64,000 nucleotides of DNA from Smittium mucronatum (lineage: Eukaryota > Kickxellomycota > Harpellomycetes > Harpellales > Legeriomycetaceae): assembly GCA_001953115.1 (NCBI GenBank), contig LSSL01000600.1, positions 1 through 64,000 of the forward strand, read 5' to 3'. A program made the position numbers and the translations under genes. Under the pieces are notes generated by a model. It saw only the letters and a list, made by a program, of their open reading frames with translations. It was not told where the DNA came from and did no database searches. Below are positions 52,401 to 63,817 of the stretch, one piece after another. Numbering within the stretch: position 1 is the stretch's first letter; every line of letters begins with the position of its first letter.

Positions 52401-55200
52401 AAAACAATCAATTTGAATAAAATTTAATCTTTGCATATATTCAAAAAAAAATAAGTAAAAAACAGTTATCTTCACCTAGTAATATTCTAAAAAATAACGA
52501 AACATGGCAAGTTTTTATATTCAGAAAGGTTTAGTCTTATATCCAATAAATTTAAGTAGTTATATAATTAATATGATTCCACCTCCCAATCATTTTCTTC
52601 AATGATAATACATAGCTTCTTTTTGAAAAAATATCCTTTAATAAAATTTTATAATTTAAAAATATAAAAAACTCTCAAATGTCAAATAACTAGATTTTCA
52701 TTAATTGATATTAATTTTAACATTTTTTCAAAGAAAAAAGATTTCTGAAATGGAAAAAATTCCCAGAAATCAAAAAATAAATCAAAACTAGCAGGTAAGA
52801 AATAAGGTTAAATGAAAGTATAATAACAGGAAAATAAATTCTTCCGATAAAATTATATTTATTTAGCCGATTATAATTTTATTTTTTTAAAATGTATTTT
52901 AATTTTTTCCAAAATACCTCCTGTGTTTTTGGGAAACTCATCTTTAATTGTCAAGAAATAGTGAAAAAATTTTAAACTGAGTTTATAAGTGCTGGATAAT
53001 GTTATTAGCTGTTGAAAAATAAGATAGAAAAATAGAAAAATCGTAATTTTTAAATGTTAAATAATCTTTTCTAACTCTTAATTAATAAAATGACAATAAT
53101 TATTAAATACTACATTTTGACCATTTAAAATAATAAATTTCAACGAAAAAGGCTTTCCTATTTACTCAAAGTTTGCTTGGGGTAAGTCATTATATTTTAA
53201 CTTCCATTTAACTTTTTTGTAAAATAAAAATCAAAAACAAAATATTTTCTTTTTTATATGTAGATTATAGATAAAAAAATTACCATATATATATATATAA
53301 CCTTCATTTTTTTGGTTTTAAAAAGACCGAATATATATATATATATATTTTGATTAATTAATTATTTTTATTCTAAAAAAATTCCACAAAATTTCATCCA
53401 ATTTAGCTATTCTTAATAATGACGAATATTTAATTTAAACTTTTTTTTTTTTTTAAAATAATAAATAAAAGTTATGCGTTTTCAAATTTATTGGGAATAA
53501 AATAATTAATATTAAAATTTTAAATTCATTGTATATTTTATGGAGAAATATTTTTAAATGTATATATACATATATTTAATTTAAAATTCACCACATATTT
53601 TTTTCATTAAATATTAAATTATTCACCGAATTTTTTTTAAAATTTTCCAATAATTATTGAATATTATATTTAAAAGAGAAAAATAATTTTTATTATAATA
53701 TATCATAATTTTAAATAAATTCTACCAAAAGATTTTTTATTTGAAGATTTTTAGGTCTTTTAAGCTTTTAAAATAGTTTAAAACCTTTTTTCTTATCTCA
53801 TCTCATTACCAAGGAGGTTTTATTGTTTGAAAAATTTTGCAAGTCCCATTTATGTAACCATATCATAAACAATATTTTTAAATAAGTCTTTAACTTACAG
53901 AATAGATATAAAATATTTATTTCTTTTATAAACTTCAGTGTTTAGATATAATCAACTTATTTATATTTAAATCTAAATCATTTTATATTTTTGTGGGAAT
54001 TTTTATTGAAATGCAAATTTTTTTTTAGAGTATTCTTAAATTTATAAAATCATTCTATTGATAACTCTTTTCACTTATTAAATATACCTGCGGCAATGTG
54101 AAATGTCTTTTTAAAATCCAAAATATTATAAAGACTAAAAAAATTCTTAATAAACCAAACTGTAACCATTTTTAATTCTCTCAGTTTAGTTGTTTTATTT
54201 AGTAAAAAAGTATCCAGATTAAAAGTTTTTTAATATTAGAATATAATCTGACCCCAATAGATCCAAAGAAACTCCTATAATTTTAATGTATTTAAAAATT
54301 AATTTTGAAGCCATATCATTTTCTATTTTAAGCTGAAGAAAAATTTCGAAATAAATTAGTTTCACTTCTATTTATTACTTATGGTTGATCCGATAGGTAT
54401 TATTTTTGTATTTCACTTGTTAATAATTCTACAATAATGTTTTAAATGTTATGAATATTGATCAATTTTACTTCCTAAAAGCTGCTATCAAAATATGATT
54501 TTAAAAATATCATGTGTTTTGTCAGAATAAAGATCAAGGTTGTATTTTAAAGTTTCAACCTATGAATTAATCCTAAATTTATATTTTGCAGAGTTTTTTA
54601 TATTTTTTTCAAAAAATAAGTGTTTTTTTTTGTATTTCTTTGAAATTTACCGATTTAGCCGATATATTGACCCAATTGTAAAATAGATTATTTCAAAAAT
54701 TGGAAATTTTTTAAATTAGACTATCGATGAAATTTTTAAAGACGGATAAATGATTTTAAAAAAAAATTCGTATGAAGCTCCTCTCACCAATTTAATTTAT
54801 AATCTGGTTCTTTATCTTTGGGATGAAAAAAAAAAAATTATTACACAGGTTTTTCGTACAAAGATTCATTTTTTAAAGAATTACTAAAAATATTTTTGAA
54901 ATTCAAACCAAGATAAAATGCTTTTTTATATATATTCACTAAATTGACATATATATTAACCAATATCTTATAAAACTCTGTACTTGATACATTTTTTATC
55001 AAAAAAAAAATTCAATAAATTCAATTAAAAGGAATATTCATATAATATCCCAAATAGACTTTAAAAAGAATGTAAAAGTAATAAGGGAGGATGTCATACA
55101 TATTTTTGTTTCCTTTTTTAAGTGGAAAACATTTGTAGACAATAATCGAAAAATTTATACACTAATTGTATGAATTTAAATATTTTTTAGCAAAACCTGG
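43450..55200. other. Second ultra-AT-rich gene desert
   Basis: About 11.7 kb is nearly pure A/T, starting within 100-200 bases of the APC4 stop and ending about 600 bases before SPC3. No ORF of note, tRNA, rRNA or recognisable relic was seen. Simple repeats include TTATAA units at 46948-46972 and AT runs at 53285-53300 and 53331-53349. An isolated G-containing island at 45195-45245 (TTGGGAGGGAG...) shows no feature. Confidence 0.7.
53285..53349. repeat. Paired (AT)n runs
   Basis: Two alternating AT tracts of about 16 and 19 bases flank a 30-base spacer with partly complementary ends (AACCTTC.../...AAGACCG). Such tracts can extrude as cruciforms. They are simple repeats with no known role. 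Confidence 0.8.
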
Positions 55201-55804
55201 ATCAGAACAATTATGCGTCTATCTTAGTAGCAATGGGAATTCTGCTTTATATTCAAAAGGGTTAAAAAGAAGCCAAATTTAAATTAATTTATTTAGAAGT
55301 GTATTTATCAAAAATTTAAATAAAGCTGCCACTTAATTGATATTATTTAGATCGATGTTTAAATGTTCTAGTCTCATGAAAAACTGCCATTCAGCCCACG
55401 AATGTTAACTCTATTGGCACCTCCAATATAATACAATGTTCTGACCAATTAACATATATCGAAGTTCTGCAATGGCATTGAACGTTCCACCCAATAGTAT
55501 TTTAAAAACAAAATCTGCAGCGAATTGGACCTATAAAAATTCCCTGTTTAAAATAAAACCAATAGAATATTGACATTATTTATGCGGCCGCAAAGTAGTT
55601 TAATGGATGCTTCTGTTTTCGTTGTTTTGGATATTTTTATAATTTCTTCTCGAATTTACCTTTACTTTATGCGTTGTATGATCTACCATTTCACAATCAA
55701 CCAAGTAAAATAACTTCATAGTTTGTATTATCGCACCCTCAGCTTTGGATAGGTTTTTTCTCTAGGTATACATTATCCCAATCAATTTCAATACCCTAAT
55801 CAAG
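55201..55804. other. Upstream region of SPC3
   Basis: Composition returns to genic-flank levels at about 55.2 kb. No gene was recognised. A pyrimidine-rich stretch (TTTTTTCTCTAGG) and CAATTTCAATACCC lie just before the SPC3 start. Confidence 0.5.
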
Positions 55805-56446
55805 ATGAACAAGTTTACCACTCGAGTCAGTTCTATATTCTCCTTCGCTTCTTCGGCTTTCATGGTTATGATTTTGGTCTTGGCTATTTTAACCAGGAAT
55901 TATCAAGATGTGCCGGATGTAAAACTCTCTGTCCAAGATGTTTCTCTGTACGTTTTCATATATTTAATTCCACTTTCTCATCCTTATTTTCTTCGATATT
56001 TTTTATTGTATGTATGTAATTCTTCATAATGTCTCCATTTTGTTAGTTCAAAATCCGGAATTCCTGATTATTACGATAGTTCCTCAAAAAACGCCCAGCA
56101 TGCTAGAGTCAAATTTAGCATCAGCGCAGACATGACTCATCTATTCAATTGGAATACCAAACAGTTGTTTTGCTACTTGTTGATTGAATACGAAAACTCA
56201 GATGATACCAGAAAGAAAACTTTCGATAACAAGGTTATCCTCTGGGATCGCATAATTACCTCCCCAAAGAAGGCTAAAATAAATTTAAAAAAACACTTCA
56301 ACAAATACAGTTTTAGAGATTATAACCTGAATTTTATTAACGCACGAGATGCAAAACTCACCTTAGTTATTGAGAGAGTTCCAGTTTTAGGCTTCTTCAC
56401 TAACAAATCTGAGCGTTCTGTTGATATCAGTTTCCCAAGTGAATAG
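55805..56446 (+). CDS. SPC3: Signal peptidase complex subunit 3 (SPC3/SPCS3), two exons
   Basis: Two exons are proposed: 55805-55947 and 56047-56446. The intron is 55948-56046 (GTACGT...TTAG), phase 2. The product has 180 residues, the same length as human SPCS3. It is an accessory subunit of the ER signal peptidase complex, which removes signal peptides from secretory proteins. The N-terminus MNKFTTRVSSIFSFASSAFM, followed by VMILVLAIL, gives a single membrane segment at about residues 10-30; the rest faces the ER lumen. Family hallmarks are DMTHLFNWNTKQLFCYLLIE (ADLxxLFNWNTKQLFxYL), VILWDRII and the C-terminal VPVLGF...ISFP. The start is supported by the family N-terminus. An AATAAA at 56573-56578 follows the stop. 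The gene converges with SMC5. Confidence 0.93.
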
Positions 56447-56572
56447 CTTGAACTATATCTATACTTTCTATCTAATACACTTACCTTTCTATCTCACAAT
56501 TTTTTTTTACTGATTTCCTTAACTACATTTTCATCACTCATTTTCTACATCTTATTCTATGAGAAAATTCAC

Positions 56573-56578
56573 AATAAA
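56573..56578 (+). terminator. AATAAA polyadenylation signal of SPC3
   Basis: A canonical AATAAA lies 127 bases after the SPC3 stop, within the 302-base gap between the converging SPC3 and SMC5 genes. Such hexamers are common in AT-rich DNA; the position makes this one plausible. Confidence 0.4.
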
Positions 56579-56748
56579 TGTATCAAGATCAAATTCATGT
56601 TCAGCGATTTTTTTTTCATGAAAATTTATAAACAAAATTTATTAAGGGTTAAAAGTTTGGAACCTAAATTGATGTGTCTAATTTCCTTAAGTGTGAATGG
56701 TGTATTAATTATTAAAATATCTTCGAACTTTTACTATTAAAATAAGTA

Positions 56749-59700
56749 TTATCTGGAGTCTATCCTATTTTTTATATAATTCCTAACATCAAACGTTGGA
56801 GGTTGCCATTCCCCATTAAATATACAGTGAACCTTCATGTTTTGATGATAATCCAATTTGGGAAGAAGTTTAGGTGTTATCAAAAAATACTGAGGCGAAT
56901 TTAGCTGACAAGCTGTCCTCACTATCTGAGAATGTATCAGACGTTCGTTCCTTTGGTCCATACCCTGATTTACTTCATCCACGACTCTAAATGGCACCCC
57001 AATGTATTCTATATCCGCTTGCTCAGTGTTTTGAATAATATCCTCAGAATCATCTTCACTATCATCGTCGCTCTGTGCTATTTTATTTCTCCTAGCCCTG
57101 CTGCCATTTGAAGTGGCGTTAATCTTTACAATCGAATGCTTTGCTTTGACTTGGGATTGCATTATTTTAGGCCCTGAATTCATAATTGCCTGTAAATATA
57201 AAGCTGTCGAAACTGCTCTTTCACCACCTGATTGGCGTTGTTCTGTAAGCAATACCGTGGGCTCTCCTGATCGAAAACTAACCCATATCTCAATTCCCCA
57301 ATTATCAAACCCTTCATCATTATTTGATATCACATTGCTATTTATCTGAGTTGAATTTCCTTGTGAATTGCTGGAACTAACCAAGTCATTGCCATTATCT
57401 CTTGCTGGCTGTGAGCTGGCCAACCTCTCTTTTCTTCTATTCCCTCTAACCACTCCATCCTTTGTGCCAGTATTCCCATTGTCAACATCTTCTGTAATTT
57501 TTTTATTGGATGAATCTCCAGGCTGCTTGGAGGATGTATCGTTTTGTTTGTCTTTTAAAAACTGCAGGTAATTAGATGGTTCATGGATACTGCTGCTGGA
57601 TGTTACCAATCTGACTTCTCCTAAACAGTCTAAATACTTCATGGCCTTTCCAAATTCGACATCAATAATATCAACCAAATTTCGAAGTGAAGGCTCCCAC
57701 TCCCCTCTAATTTTCTCCTTCAATTTCTTTATTTCTTCAAGTTTTGATTTAATTTTGTCTATATTTTGATATTTCTTTTCTAGATCATTAGACCCTTTCT
57801 TGAAATCAGCTATTACGTTACTAGAAACTCCGTGGCGAGAAAATAATGAAAGTCTTTGTTTAGCTGCTGCCAATCGCGCTTCCATCTCTGACGCAGACAT
57901 TTCACCCCCACCGGAGCCATTTGCATCACTAGCCTCCTGCTGTTCTTCGGCTGAAAGTTCAGAAGCCAAATTTTTAACCAATTCTAAGCATTTATTTGCA
58001 ACTTCTTTGGCTTTTTTCGTTTCTTCATCAGACTTAAGGTATTCAGCATTTGCCAGCTCAAGTTTTTCTTTACTGTCATTATATACTGTTTTTATTTTAA
58101 GATGATCATTGCTTAATTGAAAAAGGGAAATTGTTAAGCTTGCCAACTCTGTATAATTTTGTCTACATTCTTTAGATAGTTTGCTTATTTTTGAGAGTTG
58201 GTTAAGTCTTTCCAATGATAACTCGGAAACTTCTTTATTAATATTGGACATCTGTTTCATCTGTTCACTATCTTTATTAGATATTGTTTTCAATATATTG
58301 GCTAATTTGATTTTTTTTGATTCTAGTTTGACATTATTTCTTTCCCAATTCTGCATTTCACGCATTGCCGAATCTTTTAGTCTTCTATAATGCATGGCTT
58401 GAGGTTGAAGTTCGGATTCAATTTTCAGGTTTAGCTTTTGTTCCTCGAGATTTAGAGATTTAAGTTTCTTCTCGTTTTCCAGTAAAATTTGCTGGAGTTT
58501 TTCGATTTGTTTTCCAGTTTCAACCCTTGCTTGTTGCATCTCAGTAGTGTCACCAACACCTAGGAGATTGACTCTATTAGGGGGTTTTATTCTTGTGGCA
58601 GCTGTTGCACTAGATCTACTCCCATATCTACTTCGGTTGATAACATATTTTACTCCGTTTGCTACATATGTCTTTATTTTTCCACTCGCCTCAATAGCAT
58701 TATGATCGACATCATTTGAAAATGAAATAGGGATTCTATGTATATTATCCTGGCTGCACATGGCCACTAATACAGGAGGAGGGGCTTCTAAAAGATCAAT
58801 TGCATAGCAGTCAAAACCCCATTTCAATAAAACATCTTTTTCAACCGGAGGTTTAAAATCAGATATGTTTAAGTGGTTTAACATGGTAGCATTTGTTCGC
58901 AATCTTTTTTCGTCGTTTAATTTTCTAGTTAAAGTGCGATAATCACCTTCGTTCTGGCAGACAAAAGTCTAAAAGAAGATATAATAAAGGGATATTTTTT
59001 TATAATAGTCAAAAGAGAAAAAGAGATTTTAGATACTTTAATAAAATTTTACTAAAAGGTAAAAAAATATAAATAAGGAATACCTTAAGTGTTGAGCTAC
59101 CAATAACACTTTCCAAAATATTAGCGCAATCAGGGCGAATTAATCTAATTTCAAAAGATATAGGACCGTATACATGTTCGCGATAATCACTTCTGGTAGT
59201 TTCTAGATATTCAAATCCAACTGCAGTATCATTGTTGAAAGTTTTCATTAATGTTAATTTTCTGGACTTGATGTTTTCAAGTTGAGTCAACTTTTGTGAA
59301 AAACGAGTCATGCTTTGATGGGCATCATCTCCTTCGTTTTTAATTGAATGTATTTTATCTTGTACCTCTCTCAAATCAGATCGTATAAGACTTTCGTCAT
59401 CCAAAATTTTTTTAATATGGGAGTTAATGTCTCTAACTTTTTCATCATTTGGTTTGGGCCCAAGTTCGGTTTCCATATGAGCAATATCAGCTTCTAATTC
59501 TTTAGCTTCAGACTCAATTTTAGTGAATCTATTGATAATTTCAGATATTTCGTTTCTTCTTTCAACGGTCTTCTGTTCGTTGTTTTGAACCGAGTTCAGA
59601 GCATGACGGATATTTTCATTAGACCTTCTAATTTTATTGTTTTGTTCTCTCTTTTTTTCTGATAACGCACGTTCTTTCACAAGGGTTTCATCCAAAGATT

Positions 59701-60739
59701 TCTTTAAGGGTGTAATTTTTTTTAAAAGATCTTTGTATTCTTTAATCTTTTCTTTCCTTATTTCTTTTTTTTGAGAATAAATATTTTTGGCTTCATCTAG
59801 TCTTTTCAGGGGCAACTGAATTTCTAGTATTTTGACACTTTTTTCAGCTTTCGTATATTCATTTAAACGCTCAACATCTCGTTCTAATTGTTTATTTCTA
59901 TGTTCAAGATGTTTAATGGCATCAACTTCGTTTTCTAAATCAAAAAAGTGTTTAGATTCTTCATTTTTCAACTCGACTAATTTAAGTTGCAAATTGAGTA
60001 AACTTTCTTGGCCTATAGCTCTCTGTGTTTCCTTTAACAGTTCAGGACCATTGAGTTTAGAAAATTCGACCACACGATCTTGAGGCAAAAACTGACACAG
60101 ATTATCCAATTGTATGTTTAATGCTTTGACCACCTCATTAACTTTTATTGCTGTGGAGACTTGTCCGTTTAATTTATAAGTGGAAGAATTTGTTTTTGAA
60201 TTTAGGGTTCGTCTAATAGTAGTAATGGAATTTTTTCCAGGGCCTTTGAGGGTCAGTTCAACAAAGCCGGAATCGAAACCATGCTTAACAAAGCCATTTA
60301 TTTCCTTGGTCCTACCTAAAAGCTGCGGAGAACCACCTAAACCTAAAGCTATTGCACAAACGACGGTACTTTTCCCAGAGCCATTAGGTCCAATGATCAT
60401 ATTTAAATTAGGACCTGGGTGAAGCTCACAATGATCATAAGCTACAAAAGAGTCCATTACTATTTTCATTATCGAACCTTCCACATATCTTAGTAAATCG
60501 GGGTTTGAATCTGGAACTTTTAACAGGGATTTTTGATTTTTTTGCCGACTGTATTTTCCATTAGTTTTTTCTATAGAAGGTTTTAGGTCAATAGAGGAAA
60601 TATCGATGTATGTTTTTTCATTTTTCACCTTTGACTCGCTTTTTTTTTTTTTTGACGTATCCATGTTAGATTGCGAGTCAGATTGGGAGTTTTGGACTGG
60701 AGAATCGATTTCAATAATTCGTCTCTTCCTTTGTATCAT
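56749..60739 (-). CDS. SMC5: SMC5, structural maintenance of chromosomes protein 5, two exons
   Basis: Two minus-strand exons are proposed: 60739-59084 and 58968-56749. The intron 59083-58969 (GTATTC...TTTAG) interrupts the hinge region in phase 0. The product is 1291 residues, longer than the usual 1050-1100. SMC5 pairs with SMC6 in the nuclear SMC5/6 complex for recombinational repair. Visible parts are Walker A GPNGSGKST at residues 117-125, a first coiled coil (about 280-500), the hinge around the splice site (RPDCANILESVIGSS|TFVCQNEGD), a second coiled coil (about 690-980), the DNWGIEIWVSFR block, signature RQSGGERAVST near 1130, and Walker B FRVVDEVNQGMDQRNER near 1212. The end, QYFLITPKLLPKL, is diagnostic of SMC5. 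Two low-complexity insertions are unusual: about 90 residues between GEVRL and DNWGIEI, and about 50 acidic residues between signature and Walker B. All catalytic motifs look intact. Confidence 0.95.
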
Positions 60740-61646
60740 AATAGAATAACCTATCGTAACAATAGTGTTACCCTCGAAGTATTTGAGATGTTGAAGGATG
60801 GATAAAAGATTTAGGTGGTATATTGATTACTATGGACTAGGCCCTGATGTGGTTATTAAAACAAGTTGAGGAGATTGAAAGCAAGAAAATTGAATGCGAT
60901 CAAATTCAAAATAAACGCGTTATGTTTTTAAACAAAATTGGCTAAAAAATCATTAAAGGAATTAAATCCAAATCTTGTGCGGTTTGCAAATTTCATCCAC
61001 AATTTCCAACGAATCAAAGCCGGATAAACTGAAATATAATTTCTTAACATTCAAGATTGGGCCGACCAATTATGCAATTTGATTAACAATGTCCGCCTAT
61101 CATATAAAAGTATCAGGTGTAGCTTAATGGATTATAGCCATTTGCCAAATATCACTGATGTTTAATGTCAATCCATGATTTAATTGAAAGCCGAGAAAAA
61201 CTCGCGTCTGAATATTATATCATTTCTTTAAATAAAAATTCATCATTCAGTTAAAAATTGTAATACACTAACATGTCTTTACTAATGGGTTTTGGTGTAT
61301 GGAATGTTTTAGAGAGTTATAAATTATAAACAACCTCTCCAAAAAAAACAGGAAATTTTCTTTGCTCAAAATAATCCTTTTTGTCCTTAAAACAGGAAAT
61401 ATATACTCTTTTTCATATCGGCCATAAGTGTAGTGTAAGTTGAACTAGCTTGAAGTCTATCAAGAAAGGACTGAAATAAAAAGAAGAATGCATCAAATTT
61501 TATTGAGCTCAGCTAATTATCAGAATAACAATGAATGATATATGAGTTTAGATCTTATATTAAATAGCCCTTAGTTTCGATACATTGAAATGGAGCTTGG
61601 ATTATGTCTTTGGGTGTTTATATGGGATTGAAGTTCATCCTCACAT
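60740..61646. other. Intergenic region upstream of SMC5
   Basis: No gene was recognised. This should contain the SMC5 promoter, which reads leftward, but no specific site was identified. A tRNA-like GGTGTAGCTTAATGG at about 61114-61128 does not continue into a tRNA. Confidence 0.5.
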
Positions 61647-62213
61647 NNNNNNNNNNNNNNNNNNNNNNNNNNNNNNNNNNNNNNNNNNNNNNNNNNNNNN
61701 NNNNNNNNNNNNNNNNNNNNNNNNNNNNNNNNNNNNNNNNNNNNNNNNNNNNNNNNNNNNNNNNNNNNNNNNNNNNNNNNNNNNNNNNNNNNNNNNNNNN
61801 NNNNNNNNNNNNNNNNNNNNNNNNNNNNNNNNNNNNNNNNNNNNNNNNNNNNNNNNNNNNNNNNNNNNNNNNNNNNNNNNNNNNNNNNNNNNNNNNNNNN
61901 NNNNNNNNNNNNNNNNNNNNNNNNNNNNNNNNNNNNNNNNNNNNNNNNNNNNNNNNNNNNNNNNNNNNNNNNNNNNNNNNNNNNNNNNNNNNNNNNNNNN
62001 NNNNNNNNNNNNNNNNNNNNNNNNNNNNNNNNNNNNNNNNNNNNNNNNNNNNNNNNNNNNNNNNNNNNNNNNNNNNNNNNNNNNNNNNNNNNNNNNNNNN
62101 NNNNNNNNNNNNNNNNNNNNNNNNNNNNNNNNNNNNNNNNNNNNNNNNNNNNNNNNNNNNNNNNNNNNNNNNNNNNNNNNNNNNNNNNNNNNNNNNNNNN
62201 NNNNNNNNNNNNN
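61647..62213. other. Assembly gap (567 N)
   Basis: A run of unknown bases marks a scaffold join. Features on its two sides may not be truly adjacent at this distance. Confidence 0.99.
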
Positions 62214-62623
62214 TATTCTGATAAATAGCTTAAGGTGTTATGACTTCTGACATTCATCCTAATAAATTTAAATATTGAAGGAAAAGTCATCAAAAATTCG
62301 ATTACATTTATTAAAATATATATATGTATAATAGATATATCGATATGATCTGCCTTAATCCTTAGCCTCCTGATGAGTTTTTTTCACGCTCTGCATATAA
62401 ATCCGACTTTTTCAGCAAATAACAGTTAGGAACTATAAACTCTAAGATTAAAAAAATATATTCAATGTGAGAATACGCATGGCCAAGTTCTTCCGGAAAA
62501 ATGAAGGCTAATTAATAGCCCACAACTTTTTTTTCACAATCCCTTTAAGAGTAAAACGCCTTGTCGTGGTTTAGAGGGCTTAAGTGGTGTGCTTATGAAA
62601 TTAAACTAAACTAAAATTTCAAA

Positions 62624-62709
62624 CAGCGTTGTACTATTCTTGGTTGGGAGTAGTGGAGACAGCGCACAGCGTTGCACTATTCTTGGTTGGGAGTAGTGGA
62701 GATAGCGCA
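62624..62709. repeat. 43-bp tandem duplication
   Basis: Two adjacent 43-base copies (62624-62666 and 62667-62709) differ at only two positions. Each starts CAGCGTTG and contains TTCTTGGTTGGGAGTAGTGG. The near identity implies a recent duplication. It adjoins the dispersed repeat and may be part of the same element. Confidence 0.9.
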
Positions 62710-62904
62710 CAGATATGCGGGGTACAGAGATCCCAGAGGAAAAAATCTAGAAACAGGAGGAACCGATCGTTTAGCACAGCTGAGACATAGTCTAGTGCAC
62801 AAGTCCAGCGTTCGACAGTCAGACGGATCTCAGCGTCTAACAGCTATTTGTAGGAAAGCCATGTCGATCAAACCCGCGTTTAGGTAGGAGCCTAATTTTA
62901 TTAA

Positions 62905-63220
62905 TCCTGTTAGAAGTAGGCTCTGGCTAGGAGCTCAGTAGCTACAATGAACTATTGTTCGTTGACAAAAAGCTTAATTCTTGACTGCTTGTAACCTCAG
63001 CCATACAACCACTTGAATAAATTCCAGAGGGAGTTTTTCGGTTGGTAGACTGCGCCCTTTTCCCGTAGGTACGCAGCCGGTAGTCAGGCAGAGGAGCTTA
63101 TTGAAGTTAGGATAATAGTCTTTTCTGTAGGACTTTTTCTTTTTTTCATATTTTTTAGTATAGTTAATAATGACATTATCTTGCAATAGAATTTTGTGAT
63201 ACAAAAAAAGCACAGCTTTT
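62905..63220 (-). repeat. Less decayed copy of the dispersed repeat (partner at 16885-17190)
   Basis: The reverse complement aligns with the desert copy over about 310 bases. This copy keeps more G and C (for example CTGACTACCGGCTGCGTACC against GACTAACGTCTGCTTACC in the desert). A 92-codon open frame covers it on the minus strand, but that frame is not kept in the other copy, so it is probably not the coding content. The GC-richer flank 62710-62890 may belong to the same element. Element class is unknown. Confidence 0.8.
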
Positions 63221-63571
63221 ATCTTTTTTGAATTTGCAATAAAACTCAACATAAAGCAGTGCGCAATATGATTGGATTAACCGTAGAGTAGAAGCTCGAT
63301 CATAACTGCTATTTGCTGGTCTGAGTGTGGTATATGCTAGTGTGGATTTTACTGGTCAGAAACATAAAGTGATGGACGTTATAGCAAATCATTGATTAGT
63401 TGTTTTTTTTATGAGAAACAGACTCCAAATAGCAAATAGTCAATGAATGCTATTTATTATTTAGTGAAGTCTAATTGAGGTTAAATATATTTAGACAAAA
63501 TACTTCCGGTGTTCCAACTTTAGGGTTCATACATGAAAATCCGCTAAATTAACTCATCCTTTTCGACTATA

Positions 63572-63817
63572 ATGAGAAATCGATTAAAGATTTTCCTAGC
63601 CCTTTTAGTGTTCCGGATCCTAAATGTTTCCTTGGTTCAAACTTTTTTTCATCCGGATGAAACCTGGCAGTCTTTAGAAGTGGGCCATCGAATTGCTTTC
63701 AATTACGGATATCTGACTTGGGAATGGAAAGAAAAGCTCAGGGAGTGGGCCCATCCATATCTTTTTGCTTTGATATATAAGATTCTTTACTTCTTAAGGC
63801 TTGATGATTTTTTCCTG
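63572..63817 (+). CDS. GPI10: GPI mannosyltransferase 3 (PIG-B/GPI10), first exon, partial
   Basis: The first exon encodes 82 residues and ends at a donor CTG|GTAAGA at 63817/63818. The product adds the third mannose to the GPI anchor precursor in the ER membrane (family GT22). Hallmarks are [20 protein letters not shown] with the catalytic-loop acidic HPDE, then [17 protein letters not shown] and the following [17 protein letters not shown], all in the family order. Residues 1-20 form the first membrane segment. The rest of the gene should follow past an intron, but no continuation could be recognised in the 180 bases left, so the gene most likely extends beyond the window. Confidence 0.85.

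Larger units (their letters stand above)
62214..63571. other. Repeat-bearing intergenic region before the PIG-B gene
   Basis: This stretch has no recognised gene. It holds a 43-bp tandem duplication and a repeat copy (both listed separately). The part at about 62550-63100 is more GC-rich than any other intergenic stretch here. Open frames 62672-62887 (+) and 62974-63252 (-) lie on the repeats and show no known domain. Confidence 0.55.

Noticed and set aside
57113..60422. Plus-strand open frames across SMC5
   Set aside because: They are antisense shadows of the conserved SMC5 coding sequence.
61111..61190. tRNA-like start (GTAGCTTAATGG...TATAGC)
   Set aside because: A D-arm-like stretch is present but there is no 7-bp acceptor stem, anticodon arm or T arm after it.
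61585..62293. Open frames spanning the N run
   Set aside because: They are artefacts of unknown bases in the assembly gap.
62672..62887. 71-codon open frame
   Set aside because: It starts inside the tandem duplication with a non-ATG codon and has no known domain; probably part of the repeat.
62974..63252. 92-codon minus-strand open frame
   Set aside because: It covers the dispersed repeat but the frame is not kept in the copy at 16885-17190, so no coding constraint is visible.
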